DNA of 64,000 bases from Actinocorallia aurantiaca (GCF_039533685.1 NZ_BAAATZ010000027.1:1-64000), one strand, 5' to 3'; positions 52,806 to 62,284 are shown, counted from the stretch's first letter. The notes: generated from the sequence alone by a model not told the origin. Numbers and translations are program-made.

Positions 52806-54242
52806 CTAGAACACGCGCGGAATGACCACTGGCAACAGCGACAACCTGATCACGCGCTGCCGATCGTCTGATCCGTGCATGAGGTAGTCGCTGCGCCGAG
52901 CCGGGTCTGCGGGCGAGAGAGGCTGCAAGGTCCGCGGATGCTCAGCCAGCACGGTGCGCGCGGTCTCGATCGCCTGGGTGATGTTTGCGCGGTCGCGGAT
53001 GAAAATGATCAAGGCGACCCGGGCGTCTCTCCAGACGGTGTAGCCATCCAACTGGTCGATGGTCTCCTTGAATTTAGTGGACCCGTTCCAGAACTTGCAT
53101 TCACCGATGAAAGCGTTGTGGTCCTGCCAGCGCAGCAGGATGTCCGACTTCCCCCTTCCGGTGAAGGTCTCACCGGTGACCTGACCGCGGAAGTTGGCAT
53201 TCAGGATGAACAACAAGAGGTCCCGGAGCGTCTCTTCATCCTCGCTAGCCAGCTTGTCGGCGGTGAGCACCAGCCGTTCCAGAGCCGTGGTGAACGAGGT
53301 GATAGTGGAGATCACCTGTTCGGCGATCCCCTCCTGGAGGTGCCACTCCGGTTGTCCGGCGGCCATCGCCTCATCGAGTTGCCGCACGGTCAGCAGTTTG
53401 GGCTGCAGAGGTATCCGCTGAGTCTCATCCCGCGGGCGCACGGGGATGCTGAGCGCCTGGGCGGCCGCCGCGAAGGAAGCGATGCGGCGAGACCGTGCGG
53501 TGAGGATTTCGGCTACCTGCTCGCGAACGGTGGCACGATGAGCCTCGATGCCGACATTGACCTGGTCGACCGTCTGCTGCAGGTGCTCCTTGAACTCCGC
53601 GATCGACTGACCGAGCCTATCGGGATCCAATTCCGCCATCTGCTCATTGGTGGCATGCATCGCCCACGTGAGCCGCGAAGGCTGATCACCCACCGTATGA
53701 GAGCTGAGCCCCAAGCCGGCCCTCATCAAATCCCAGATGGACCCGTCGGCCATGACATTGTAGGAGAGCCGGACCTGACGTTCTTGGTCCTCCTGGCCCT
53801 GGGGAGGCGACACCTCCTCAGAGCTCACCCAGAATCCGGCATAGTCGATGACGATCGGCGCCGCCGCACATTCGTTCACGATGGCCTCGGTGATGGCATC
53901 GACCGGCAACCGTCCGAAGGCCTCTTCAGGCAAGTCTCGTGCCTGAATTATCGCATTGCGCAACCGCTTGTCATAGTCTGCACTGCTTCGTGGGATCTGC
54001 TCCACACCACGCGAGCCCTTCCTGAAGGGCTCATCTTCAACCAACACACCATAGATGCTGCTACACAACACCATCTTGGGCAACCCACGGAGTCGTAGCA
54101 GGCCGTTGATCACTTCCCGAGAGTCGGCTAGTAGCACCTGCAGCCGAATCCTTCTACGTGCTTCATAAACGACGATGAACCCGAGGTCTCGGCATCGAAA
54201 TTCCTCAGCCCCGGTCCTCGCACGCAAGATCCGCTGCGACAT
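52806..54242 (-). CDS. Single-gene PD-(D/E)XK-like putative endonuclease
   Basis: A 478-aa protein. The C-terminal 130 residues show Asp367 in GRGKSDILLR and E381-C-K383 in AFIGECKFWNGSTK, preceded by a Glu-rich helix and followed by IDQLDGY; this is a good match to the restriction-endonuclease-like core. The first 330 residues include helical stretches (AEFKEHLQQTVDQVNVGIEAH) and no known domain. It is a single gene between the ABC-3C-like operon and the next module. Function is inferred as DNA cleavage. Confidence 0.6.
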   Translation of the reverse strand: MSQRILRARTGAEEFRCRDLGFIVVYEARRRIRLQVLLADSREVINGLLRLRGLPKMVLCSSIYGVLVEDEPFRKGSRGVEQIPRSSADYDKRLRNAIIQARDLPEEAFGRLPVDAITEAIVNECAAAPIVIDYAGFWVSSEEVSPPQGQEDQERQVRLSYNVMADGSIWDLMRAGLGLSSHTVGDQPSRLTWAMHATNEQMAELDPDRLGQSIAEFKEHLQQTVDQVNVGIEAHRATVREQVAEILTARSRRIASFAAAAQALSIPVRPRDETQRIPLQPKLLTVRQLDEAMAAGQPEWHLQEGIAEQVISTITSFTTALERLVLTADKLASEDEETLRDLLLFILNANFRGQVTGETFTGRGKSDILLRWQDHNAFIGECKFWNGSTKFKETIDQLDGYTVWRDARVALIIFIRDRANITQAIETARTVLAEHPRTLQPLSPADPARRSDYLMHGSDDRQRVIRLSLLPVVIPRVF

Positions 54243-54359
54243 GCGGCCAACTGCCCGAAGGCTGGAAGATGATTTTCCTTAGCGTAGAAACCCGCTGGCA
54301 AGCACCCTGGCGTTCTCCCTGGTCAAGGGGTTTCGTCGGTACCCACGGCGAGCTACGGT

Positions 54360-54887
54360 CTAGATGCTCTGATAAGTGCGCTTCATGCGCAGTTCGATGT
54401 GGCGATCCTGTAGCAGCCTGGGTATCTCAGCCGCACGTGTCATCATCTCGAGGTCCTGGCATGTGACCACGAGGATCCGGATCCTGTCATGGAGCGCGGC
54501 TTGCAAGGCGTGGTGGGCACCAGTGAGCGCTTGGCCGGACAGGCCGCTGCGCGTGATGATGAGGCCGTCGGAGCCACCGGAGTAGCGGATCTTCGCAGCG
54601 AACTCTCTGATCTGGGCGGCAGAGGTTGTGCGGACCTCGTTCTTACACTCAACTGGCACGAGAGGGTCGATGAAGGGCAGCTTGGCTTTGGCCTCGTGCT
54701 GGAGCCACAGATCGATCTCACCGCTGTGCTGCGCGTCCATGGTGTTCTGAGCGACGATCGTCACACCCGGCACAGACTCCAGGACGAAATGCGCCAGGTT
54801 CTGGAGTCTCATGCCCTGGCCAGTGGTGGTGGTGTCGTCGAGGCTGGTGAGGGCTCGCTGCAGGCGTACGGCGAACGACGGCGTCAT
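54360..54887 (-). CDS. Small restriction-endonuclease-like protein
   Basis: A 175-aa protein that is essentially a single PD-(D/E)XK domain: Asp59 in HSGEIDLWLQHE, E80-C-K82 in PLVPVECKNEVR, and a helix with Gln in AAQIREFAAKIRYSG. The spacing resembles Mrr-like or NaeI-like REases. Its ATG overlaps the preceding gene stop by four bases (ATGA), so the two form a module. Confidence 0.65.
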   Translation of the reverse strand: MTPSFAVRLQRALTSLDDTTTTGQGMRLQNLAHFVLESVPGVTIVAQNTMDAQHSGEIDLWLQHEAKAKLPFIDPLVPVECKNEVRTTSAAQIREFAAKIRYSGGSDGLIITRSGLSGQALTGAHHALQAALHDRIRILVVTCQDLEMMTRAAEIPRLLQDRHIELRMKRTYQSI

Positions 54888-55795
54888 CCGTGCACCAGAC
54901 GGTTGCGCCCCTGGACCAGCAGCCGGCCAAACTGGGCCTTGTTCATCTGGGCAAGCCGTGCGACGCCGATGGCCACCCAGGCGACGCTCTCGTCAATGTG
55001 CCATGTGGTGTCGGCCTCATCGACGACAAGTACGCCGAGGTGCAGATCCCTCTCTTTCAGCTGGCCTTCCAATTCCGTACCATCGGCGGGCGCTTGGCCG
55101 TAGTGAACGAGGACCGGATTGAACGCAGGGCTGGACAAGGCGTCGACCCAGACCGCTACCCCCCACTGCTCACCGCGTTCGGAAGGAAGAGCACGGGCCC
55201 CAAGTTGCGTTTCGAGAAACGAGCCGATGTCCTCACGTGCGACCGTTACTAGCTCGCCGATCTGATCGGGGACTTGTTGTGCCTCCGGAGCACTGTTGAG
55301 AATGGTGGTATCTCGGACCTTAAGTTCGGCCGTTGACGATTGGGATACCGCCTTCTCGTGAGACCGCCGTTGCCGCACCAGCCACTTGGCGCGGGTCTCG
55401 TGGAAGAACAGCATCGTGCCACGCAGACGGTCAGCGATCGCTTGCGCCTCTCCGTCAGCGAACACGACCGTCAATTCGTCAAGAACTGGTGGAAGCCCGG
55501 CACCCAGCTCACGACGTCCTGCCAGCAGCGTAACTGGGATCTTCGTCGGCCTAGCCAAGCGAACAAAGTCCGCGAGAAGTTCCGCTTGCTGCGGTTCCTG
55601 TAGCACGATGAGCAGCGCTGTGTAACGCTCAAGAGCAGAGACGTCGATCGGCTCACCGACACGCAGCGGTTCGACCGCATAGACCAGTCCGACGCGGTCG
55701 AGCAGGCGACGCGGCATAGCAACATCGCAACCCGGTGGAACGAAGACACCGATCGTCGGGTTTGCCGGATCTGCATCTTTCACAACACCCATCAT
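54884..55795 (-). CDS. Unknown protein coupled to the small endonuclease
   Basis: A 303-aa protein. The N-terminal 130 residues alternate strands and helices (TIGVFVPPGCDVAMPRRLLD, ALLIVLQEPQQAELLADFV), compatible with a Rossmann-like or TIR/receiver-like fold. The C-terminal half ends with WHIDESVAWVAIGVARLAQ. I do not recognise a family. Translation is coupled on both sides by ATGA overlaps. A sensor or specificity role for the endonuclease is a guess. Confidence 0.5.
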   Translation of the reverse strand: MMGVVKDADPANPTIGVFVPPGCDVAMPRRLLDRVGLVYAVEPLRVGEPIDVSALERYTALLIVLQEPQQAELLADFVRLARPTKIPVTLLAGRRELGAGLPPVLDELTVVFADGEAQAIADRLRGTMLFFHETRAKWLVRQRRSHEKAVSQSSTAELKVRDTTILNSAPEAQQVPDQIGELVTVAREDIGSFLETQLGARALPSERGEQWGVAVWVDALSSPAFNPVLVHYGQAPADGTELEGQLKERDLHLGVLVVDEADTTWHIDESVAWVAIGVARLAQMNKAQFGRLLVQGRNRLVHG

Positions 55796-56355
55796 CTAGC
55801 TATCAGCGGCTCACCGCCAACCCGGCTGTCGAGCTGCAAGGCAGTCAAGCCCTCGCACCCGCCAGTTCGCTCGGCGAGGGCCGCGGTCGCACCGCTGGGA
55901 CGGCTTGATTCCCTCTCGTCGTCCCCGAAGGCCGGACATAGGTGCGGTCGCGGATTGCCGGGTGCGACCGCCCGCTTCCTCCAAGTACGTCCGCATAGAA
56001 CGCGCCAACGCAATGAACTTCTATGAGGCTGGCTGAACTGATCGACGATCTCCTCACCGAGAGGTTGTGGAATTTCGACCACAGCTTGGTCGATACCGAG
56101 GTGGTGGTTGCGCTGTTGGACGCGGCTGGCCATGTTGAGGACGTCTAGCACTTCCGGAAGGCCGCCGGTCGCCTCCAGCGGCAAGCGTGGGATGAGCGTT
56201 AACGCCTCGACCAGAAACACGACCGGGACCGGAGGGCAGAGGAGACGCAGCGGACCGCCCAGGCCCTGGCCATCGTCTGCGTTCAGTGCCGTGCACAGGT
56301 CGAAGAGCCTTACGCGACACCGGACAAGCATCAGACCAAGGTGCCCCATAAACAC
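55792..56355 (-). CDS. Uncertain ORF, possibly a decayed gene
   Basis: An ORF of 187 aa whose first 110 residues look protein-like (VVFLVEALTLIPRLPLEATG, EIPQPLGEEIVDQFSQPHRS), while the rest is Cys/Arg-rich. Other frames look better after about 56020 (FIALARSMRTYLEEAGGRTR), so a frameshift may divide it. Its stop overlaps the next start by ATGA, which would fit coupling. Weak evidence. Confidence 0.3.
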   Translation of the reverse strand: MFMGHLGLMLVRCRVRLFDLCTALNADDGQGLGGPLRLLCPPVPVVFLVEALTLIPRLPLEATGGLPEVLDVLNMASRVQQRNHHLGIDQAVVEIPQPLGEEIVDQFSQPHRSSLRWRVLCGRTWRKRAVAPGNPRPHLCPAFGDDERESSRPSGATAALAERTGGCEGLTALQLDSRVGGEPLIAR

Positions 56356-56398
56356 CTTCTACGGGTGGTCGCTGGACTGCCCGCCTGAAGTTCACCGG

Positions 56399-56641
56399 CT
56401 AGGCAGGCGCCTCCTGCTTCAGCTCAACGCTTGGAAGATCAGCTCTGGCACGGCGCGCGGCGGAGAAACAATCGCTTCCGATGATGACGGAACGGTCTGC
56501 CGCCAGCGAGGTTCTGGCCGCAGCGACCTCTTCTCCGGTGTGGGGACAGCCGGTGGTCCTGGCAGAGGCGGTGCAGCTCCGGGGTACCGGTTCGCGGCTC
56601 TCGGCCGAAGGCGGCGGTTGCATGCCGGACTTCAGGCACAT
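56399..56641 (-). CDS. Possible small Cys-containing protein
   Basis: An 80-aa ORF with GCPHTGEEVAAARTSLAADR and a second Cys in IIGSDCFSAARR. Third codon positions are mostly G/C and an AGGA lies five bases before the ATG. A zinc-like arrangement is possible but incomplete. No family recognised; the competing overlapping frame (HFLTCRLCRAVKWAG) also contains Cys, so a frameshift is possible. Confidence 0.3.
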   Translation of the reverse strand: MCLKSGMQPPPSAESREPVPRSCTASARTTGCPHTGEEVAAARTSLAADRSVIIGSDCFSAARRARADLPSVELKQEAPA

Positions 56642-56770
56642 CCAGTCCTGCCCACTTGACCGCTCTGCATAGACGGCAGGTCAGGAAGTGCACTTTCGTT
56701 CATCGCCCAGTTTCCCCTCATCGCATCCCCTTAGTCACTGCAAGTGTTAGAGCGACTTCGGGGTGTCAAG

Positions 56771-57331
56771 ATGGTGCATGGACAGGTCAGGCTGGACGGT
56801 GCGAAGCTGCGGAACTTTCGGCTTTCGCAAGGACTGACGCTGGATCGGCTCGCCGCGTTGACCGGTGGAGTGGTTCCGGCGCGGCAACTGGGCGAGTACG
56901 AGGCAGGTCGGCGAAACTGCGATCCGCTACGGATTGCAGTGCTGTCCCTGGCGCTCGACATCCGGCCGGAGGATCTCTCCTCCGTCGACTGCCAGCAGGC
57001 GGGACTGGCCGACCTACGCCATTGGGCGGGCCTGACCGCCGATGAGGCCTCCGACCGGCTGGGGATGTCGCGCTGGTCGCTGCGACGCGCCGAGCGGACC
57101 GGGCGGCTGCCCGCAAGCATGCCGCAGGCCGAGTTCATCACGACCGCCTCGGCTCTGTACGGCAGGCCGAAGCGGACGGTCGAGCACGCACTGCGGAATG
57201 TCGAGAACATCAACACATCTGATCATGTCTCTGACCTGGGTTTATGTTCTGTTGGTTGGCGGTATCGGGTGATCATCATCCGGTACGGCACCGGATTTGC
57301 CTCCGTTAACAGGGGGCTGTTTCGGGGGTGA
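56771..57331 (+). CDS. Regulator with two helix-turn-helix domains
   Basis: A 186-aa protein. Two XRE/helix-turn-helix units are visible: LRNFRLSQGLTLDRLAALTG with QLGEYEAGRRNCDP, and LRHWAGLTADEASDRLGMSR with WSLRRAERTGRLP. A tail of about 50 residues follows. The ATG was chosen; an upstream TTG (56744) would add nine residues. It lies seven bases before the DUF262 gene, so it is probably the cognate regulator of that operon. Confidence 0.75.
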   Translation: MVHGQVRLDGAKLRNFRLSQGLTLDRLAALTGGVVPARQLGEYEAGRRNCDPLRIAVLSLALDIRPEDLSSVDCQQAGLADLRHWAGLTADEASDRLGMSRWSLRRAERTGRLPASMPQAEFITTASALYGRPKRTVEHALRNVENINTSDHVSDLGLCSVGWRYRVIIIRYGTGFASVNRGLFRG

Positions 57332-57338
57332 TCTACTC

Positions 57339-58946
57339 GTGTTCGACCAGCCTTACACCAAGCTCGCGGCCTTGCTGCAGATGCTGCGGGACGGCGACAT
57401 CGACGTCGTTCAGTTCGGGCGGCCCTTCCAGCGCAACGTGCTGTGGACCGCGGAGCTGTGGCGCTCACTGGCCCGGGCACCGCAGCGGCCGATCAACGGT
57501 TTCGTGTGGTGGCTGCCGCCCCGAGAGGAGGCGCCGCGCTCGGGCCGGTACCGCAAGTCGTCCAAGGCCCGGGTGTTCATCGTCGACGGCCAACAGCGCA
57601 GCACGGCGCTGGCGGGCGGGTTGGGGCTGCGTCCGGCGTGCTATCCCCCGCAGGTGTGGGCGGAGCTGGGTGGCCCGGAGCTGCAGGTCGGTGTCGTGCT
57701 GGAGTCAGCGCGGCGGCTGAGTGTCCAGCCGCTGCGCGCGCGCAAGCATCCGCAAGTTCCCCTGGGCGCTCTGCTGGAGGCCTCCCCCGGCCAGATCCCG
57801 CAGCTGGTCACCGACGCGGGTGCAGGTGGTCGTGATCAGGAGCTGGGACAGCTGGCCGCTGAGCTGACCGACCTGCGCAGCCGGCTGCTGGAGACCGAGA
57901 TCCCCGTGGGGTGGTTGCGGGCGGGTGCGGAAGACGCCGCGGATTCCTACCGGGTCCTCAACCAGGGGATGTCGACGAAGCTGGCGCACGCCAGCGAGAT
58001 CGAGACCCTGTACCTGGATCTGAAGTGCCCCGGAGTGCGGCGGGAGGTACTGGACCCCTTGTGGCGGCATGCCCGCAAGGAGGGTTACCAGTCGGTGGTC
58101 ACGCTTGCGCTGGTCAATGAGTTGGTGCAGCGGCAGTTGCCGGCCGCCACCCGGCGCCGGTCGGTGATGCGGGCCTCGGCCGAGCGGGTGGAGCTGGCCG
58201 CCCGGCGGGCGGCCGATGCCTGCACCGGGGTGATCGCCTACCTGCAGCAGCGGGGGCTGGTCGGCGAGCAGATGCTGGCGATGCCCTCGGCGATCGGGGT
58301 GCTGATGCACCTGGCCGCGCACTTCCCCGAGTGCCTGCTGGATGACTTCCCGCGCCGGTGGCTGGTGCACGCGCTGGCCGGCGGCCGCTACAACGGTGCC
58401 CCTTACCAGGCGTCCCGGGATGTCTCAGCGATGCTGCGCGCCACCGACTACGCGGGGGCGCGTGCGGTGCTGGCGGAGCTAATGCTGCCGGCGGGCCCGC
58501 CTCGCCCGCTGCAGGCCAGCCAGCTGACCGGCCACCGTCCCGGCAGGTTCAGCGCGGTGACCAGCCTGTATGCGATGGCGGCAGCTGGTTCGACGGGCCA
58601 GGAGGTCCAGGACCTGGCCGAGCCCGATGTGGTCTTTCCCCAGGCCCGGATGCGGTTGGTGCCGCTGTGGCGCGGGGCCTTGGAGCGGTCCTTGGGCAAT
58701 TTCATCTTGGCCACCGAGCAGACGGCCAAGGTGCTGGAGGAATCCGGCGGATGGAACCGCCATTCCTATGAGGCTCTGCGGGGCGGGCGCAGCGCACTGG
58801 CCTCCCAGCACCTGCCCCTGCCCTCGGACGGCCCGGGCTCGCTTGCGCCCGCCCAGCTGGTCAAGGCGCGCGAGCAGGAGCTGCTGGCACTCATCAACTG
58901 CTATCTGGAGAAGGCCGGCCCGCTGATCCCGGGCGAGCCGACCTGA
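57339..58946 (+). CDS. DUF262 (GmrSD/ParB-fold) protein
   Basis: A 535-aa protein. The N-terminal DUF262 ParB-like NTPase signature is intact: FQRNVLW (residues 30-36) and VDGQQRST (82-89), then the asparagine motif YRVLNQGMSTKL (about 205-216). Related proteins, GmrS and SspE, are effectors of modified-DNA restriction. The C-terminal 300 residues are helical; no HNH or DUF1524 motif HXXP is seen, so the nuclease part of GmrD may be missing or replaced by the next gene. GTG start with GGGGGTGAT upstream. Confidence 0.75.
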   Translation: MFDQPYTKLAALLQMLRDGDIDVVQFGRPFQRNVLWTAELWRSLARAPQRPINGFVWWLPPREEAPRSGRYRKSSKARVFIVDGQQRSTALAGGLGLRPACYPPQVWAELGGPELQVGVVLESARRLSVQPLRARKHPQVPLGALLEASPGQIPQLVTDAGAGGRDQELGQLAAELTDLRSRLLETEIPVGWLRAGAEDAADSYRVLNQGMSTKLAHASEIETLYLDLKCPGVRREVLDPLWRHARKEGYQSVVTLALVNELVQRQLPAATRRRSVMRASAERVELAARRAADACTGVIAYLQQRGLVGEQMLAMPSAIGVLMHLAAHFPECLLDDFPRRWLVHALAGGRYNGAPYQASRDVSAMLRATDYAGARAVLAELMLPAGPPRPLQASQLTGHRPGRFSAVTSLYAMAAAGSTGQEVQDLAEPDVVFPQARMRLVPLWRGALERSLGNFILATEQTAKVLEESGGWNRHSYEALRGGRSALASQHLPLPSDGPGSLAPAQLVKAREQELLALINCYLEKAGPLIPGEPT

Positions 58947-58966
58947 GTCGACGAAGGACGTATCCC

Positions 58967-61900
58967 ATGACCACCTCGCTGCTGCCCTGGCCTGAGCCCG
59001 ACGACGAACCTCCGTTCATTGGTAGACGGCCTGCTGAGGACACCCCTTGGCAGGGAGACCTGGCCGAGGGCGCTCAGATTCTGGTTAACCACGACGGCCG
59101 TACCGTCGCTGTCTCACTCGCCGACTGGCTGCGAGCGAGCAGTGGCCGTCGGGGCAGCCGGATCCATCTGGTCACCGGGTTCGTCTCCTTCTCCGGCCTG
59201 TTGCAGCTCACCGACGTTCTCACCCATCTGGCCGCGCTCGGGCATCAGATCCGGCTGCTGCTGGGAGTATCGCCGCAGGAGAGCGCCGTCTTGCGGCGCC
59301 AAGTCCTCTTCGAGGATGGGAAAGCCCACACTGACGAGAGTCCGGGACAGAGCGGTGATGAGCCGCCAGAACCGCATCCAGAGCGAGTCAGCGCCTTGTG
59401 TGAGCACTTCGATCACACATTGCGAGGAGAGTTGAACGGCCTGCCGCTCAACGGCACCCGGTTGCGTCGGCTCCGGGACCTGGTCGCGCTACTGGACAGC
59501 GGGAAGGTGCAATGCCGCCGCTATGAACAGGGCTTCTTGCACGCCAAGCAGGTGATCGTCGAGCGTGGAGAGCACGTCCGCGCAGTCATCGGCTCCTCCA
59601 ACCTCACCGCGGCCGGGTTGTCGCACAATCAGGAGTTCAACGCAATCCTGGGCCGCGCTGAGGCCCGTGCCGCCTTGCAGATCGCCTCAAGGTGGTGGGC
59701 AGCGGCCGCCCCTTACGATCTGGGTGCGCTGGTGCGGCAGCTGTTCACCTGCCAGCCAGCCGAGCTGGTGTTCTTGCGGATGCTCGCCGAAGCCTACGAG
59801 CATGAGGTCAACGCCTCTCCCAGCCCGTGCATGGACCTGTCGGACTACCAGCGTGACGGTGTCGCCCGCGTCCGGGCGCTGTTGGCCCGCCACGGCGGGG
59901 CGTTGATCGCCGATGAGGTCGGACTCGGCAAGACCTACATCGCCGGCGAGGTCGCCCGGCTGTCCCTCCTGGAAGGGTGCGGATCGGTCCTGGTGGTCTC
60001 CCCGGCCAGCTTGTGCAGGATGTGGCGGCGGCGCTTGGCCGAATGGGGCCTGGGAGGCGTCCAGGTGATCTCCTACGACCGGCTGGTCAGCCTGTACCGC
60101 AAGGTCACCGAGCACGGACACCAGTGGCAGCGCTACGGATTGCTGATCGCAGATGAGGCGCACACGCTGCGCAATCCCCTGACGATGCGGATGGAAGCGG
60201 TACGGTCCCTGCTCTCCGCCCAGAACCAGCCCTCTCCAGCCCCAGGCGGCGCGGGCGGGACTTCATGGAACGGGACGAAGGTCGTGGTGATGAGTGCCAC
60301 TCCGGTCAACAACGACGGCGGTGACCTCTTCGAACTCCTCGCCTTGACCGACCGGAGCCTAGAGCCGCACTGGAAGCCCGGACCCACCTTCTGCAAGACA
60401 CGTGATGGAGCACGCAGCCCCGACGGCCGCCGCCTCGCCCGCCTCCTCGCCAACCCGGCGATGGCGAACGGCCAGGACAAGGCCTGGTACTACCAGTTCG
60501 CCTACGACCGGATGCTGCGCCGAGACCGCCCCTTCTTGCACCGCGCTTATGCGATCCCCGACGAAGCGATGCCGTTTCCCAACGTGGAGCACCGGCGTAT
60601 CGATGTCCCCCTCACTCCTGCAGTGCAGGTGCTGTTCGCCGCAGTCCTGGACGCCGTCGGACAGGCCGAACGCCTGCCGAGCAACTTGCGGGAAGCCCTC
60701 GCTCAGGTGCGCGGGCCCGCCCGACGACCACGCACGCTGACGCTGGCCGTCTACCGACGCAGCGACTACCGGTGGGAAGCCGGGGAGCGGCACGACGGGC
60801 TGCTGCGCGGCCTGCTGCGCGCTCTGCTGGTCAAACGTCTCGAATCCTCTCCTGCCGCGCTGCTGTCCACCATCGAGCACATGCAGACAGCCGTGAGACA
60901 GACGCTGAACGATCTGGATCAAGGCATCGTGCGTCTCCCCGGCACCGCGGACTCCGGACGCTGGCGCAAATTGGCCGGGCTATGGGATGACGGTGAGGAC
61001 CTTGAGGCCGACCGTCTCCTGGACGACCCCATCGGAGCCCGCAGCTGCAACGAATCCGCCGAACTGTATGACGCCGCACGGCTGCGCGCCGACCTGACCC
61101 GCGATCTGCAGATCCTGCGCCAACTGGCCGTGTGGGGTGGGGCCGCTGTCCTCGAAGATCCCAAGAAGCAGGCCTTCCAAAGCCTGCTTCTGACCGCGCT
61201 GACCGACCCCCGCGGCCCCAAGATCGTGGTGTTCGCCAGTTCCCGAGCCACCACCCACGAGTTGGGATCATGGCTGGAAGACCTCATCACCCATGACGAG
61301 CGGTTCGCCGCATTGCGCGGACGCATCGCCAACCTCGGCTGCCGTCCCGAGCCGCGCAGCAAGGCCACAGAGGGGATGTTGGCCGGGTTCGCGCCCGAGG
61401 TGGCCTGCACTACGGTCACCGAAGCCACGCTCCCTCGTGCGCTCAACCTCTATGACGTGCTGATCTGCACCGACAAGTTCTCCGAAGGAGTCAACCTGCA
61501 GCAGGCCGCCTTGTGCGTCAACTACGACCTGACGTGGAACCCCCAACGGTTGGGCCAGCGCACCGGCCGCCTGGACAGGGTCGGCAGCCCACATGAGCAC
61601 ATCACCTGCTGGACACTCCTCCCCGACAAGATCATCGATGCGGTGCTGCACGTCATGGACACCCTGGTGCGCAAAGCCCAGATCGCCGCCGACACCGTCG
61701 GCGTGCCCACCCCTCTCTTCCCCGACTCACCCTGGCAGAGCTACACCAGCCTGCTGCAGACCTGGGACATCCCCGCCCATACCGACGAAGCCCCCGTCGA
61801 CCTGTTCACCCGACCCATTCGCGACCACGAATGGGCCACCGCCTGGCTCGGCAACGCCCTGCGCTCACCCGCCGCAGCCACCGCAATCCGGGAGTTGCCC

Positions 61901-62284
61901 CACGGAAGCGGAGGAGTGCGCCGCCTACCCGGCATCGACCCCGGCGTAGTGTTCTGCTTCGCCGTCCACGCACCCGGCGGACACCGCACCACCGCCTTCG
62001 CCCACATCTACACCGGGGAGCGCAGGGCCGGCCACATCAGCCTGGATACCCACCGCTGCTTGCACCACGCCCGCCTCGACCCCACCTCCTGGCTGCACGC
62101 CACCCGCCCGAGCAGCAGCCGGAGATTGCACAAGCACGAAGCTGACTTGGTGGCCTCGCTCCTGGATTCCGCGCGCGCCACTGTCGCCCAGCAGCACGGC
62201 ATTCCTGAGTGCGTCGCCACAGAACGCATCCAACTGATCTGCTGGATGCTCCTGACCGACCAGCGACCAGGAGAGCGAAAGTGA
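58967..62284 (+). CDS. PLD-like nuclease/SNF2 helicase fusion
   Basis: A 1105-aa protein. Residues about 30-260 are a phospholipase-D-like domain with HxK (FLHAKQVIVE, around residue 192) and GSSNLTAAGL. A SNF2/SF2 helicase follows: motif I ADEVGLGKT (about 315-323), motif II ADEAHTLRN (about 395), motif III MSATPVNN, and motifs V-VI FSEGVNLQQA and QRTGRLDRVG (about 863). A C-terminal 200-residue domain remains unassigned. It may translocate on DNA and cleave it. Starts 20 bases after the DUF262 gene; the next gene overlaps by four bases. Confidence 0.85.
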   Translation: MTTSLLPWPEPDDEPPFIGRRPAEDTPWQGDLAEGAQILVNHDGRTVAVSLADWLRASSGRRGSRIHLVTGFVSFSGLLQLTDVLTHLAALGHQIRLLLGVSPQESAVLRRQVLFEDGKAHTDESPGQSGDEPPEPHPERVSALCEHFDHTLRGELNGLPLNGTRLRRLRDLVALLDSGKVQCRRYEQGFLHAKQVIVERGEHVRAVIGSSNLTAAGLSHNQEFNAILGRAEARAALQIASRWWAAAAPYDLGALVRQLFTCQPAELVFLRMLAEAYEHEVNASPSPCMDLSDYQRDGVARVRALLARHGGALIADEVGLGKTYIAGEVARLSLLEGCGSVLVVSPASLCRMWRRRLAEWGLGGVQVISYDRLVSLYRKVTEHGHQWQRYGLLIADEAHTLRNPLTMRMEAVRSLLSAQNQPSPAPGGAGGTSWNGTKVVVMSATPVNNDGGDLFELLALTDRSLEPHWKPGPTFCKTRDGARSPDGRRLARLLANPAMANGQDKAWYYQFAYDRMLRRDRPFLHRAYAIPDEAMPFPNVEHRRIDVPLTPAVQVLFAAVLDAVGQAERLPSNLREALAQVRGPARRPRTLTLAVYRRSDYRWEAGERHDGLLRGLLRALLVKRLESSPAALLSTIEHMQTAVRQTLNDLDQGIVRLPGTADSGRWRKLAGLWDDGEDLEADRLLDDPIGARSCNESAELYDAARLRADLTRDLQILRQLAVWGGAAVLEDPKKQAFQSLLLTALTDPRGPKIVVFASSRATTHELGSWLEDLITHDERFAALRGRIANLGCRPEPRSKATEGMLAGFAPEVACTTVTEATLPRALNLYDVLICTDKFSEGVNLQQAALCVNYDLTWNPQRLGQRTGRLDRVGSPHEHITCWTLLPDKIIDAVLHVMDTLVRKAQIAADTVGVPTPLFPDSPWQSYTSLLQTWDIPAHTDEAPVDLFTRPIRDHEWATAWLGNALRSPAAATAIRELPHGSGGVRRLPGIDPGVVFCFAVHAPGGHRTTAFAHIYTGERRAGHISLDTHRCLHHARLDPTSWLHATRPSSSRRLHKHEADLVASLLDSARATVAQQHGIPECVATERIQLICWMLLTDQRPGERK

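Noticed and set aside
47692..55795. Wadjet (JetABCD), Gabija, Thoeris or BREX assignment
   Set aside because: No JetD Toprim, GajA/GajB pair, ThsA/ThsB pair or BrxC/PglZ were recognised; only the ABC-3C/Lamassu resemblance holds.
57339..58946. Complete GmrSD type IV restriction enzyme
   Set aside because: The DUF262 signature is present but no DUF1524/HNH nuclease motif is visible.
57339..62284. DISARM assignment because of the SNF2 helicase
   Set aside because: No DrmA, DrmB or methyltransferase gene is present, and the helicase carries a PLD domain.
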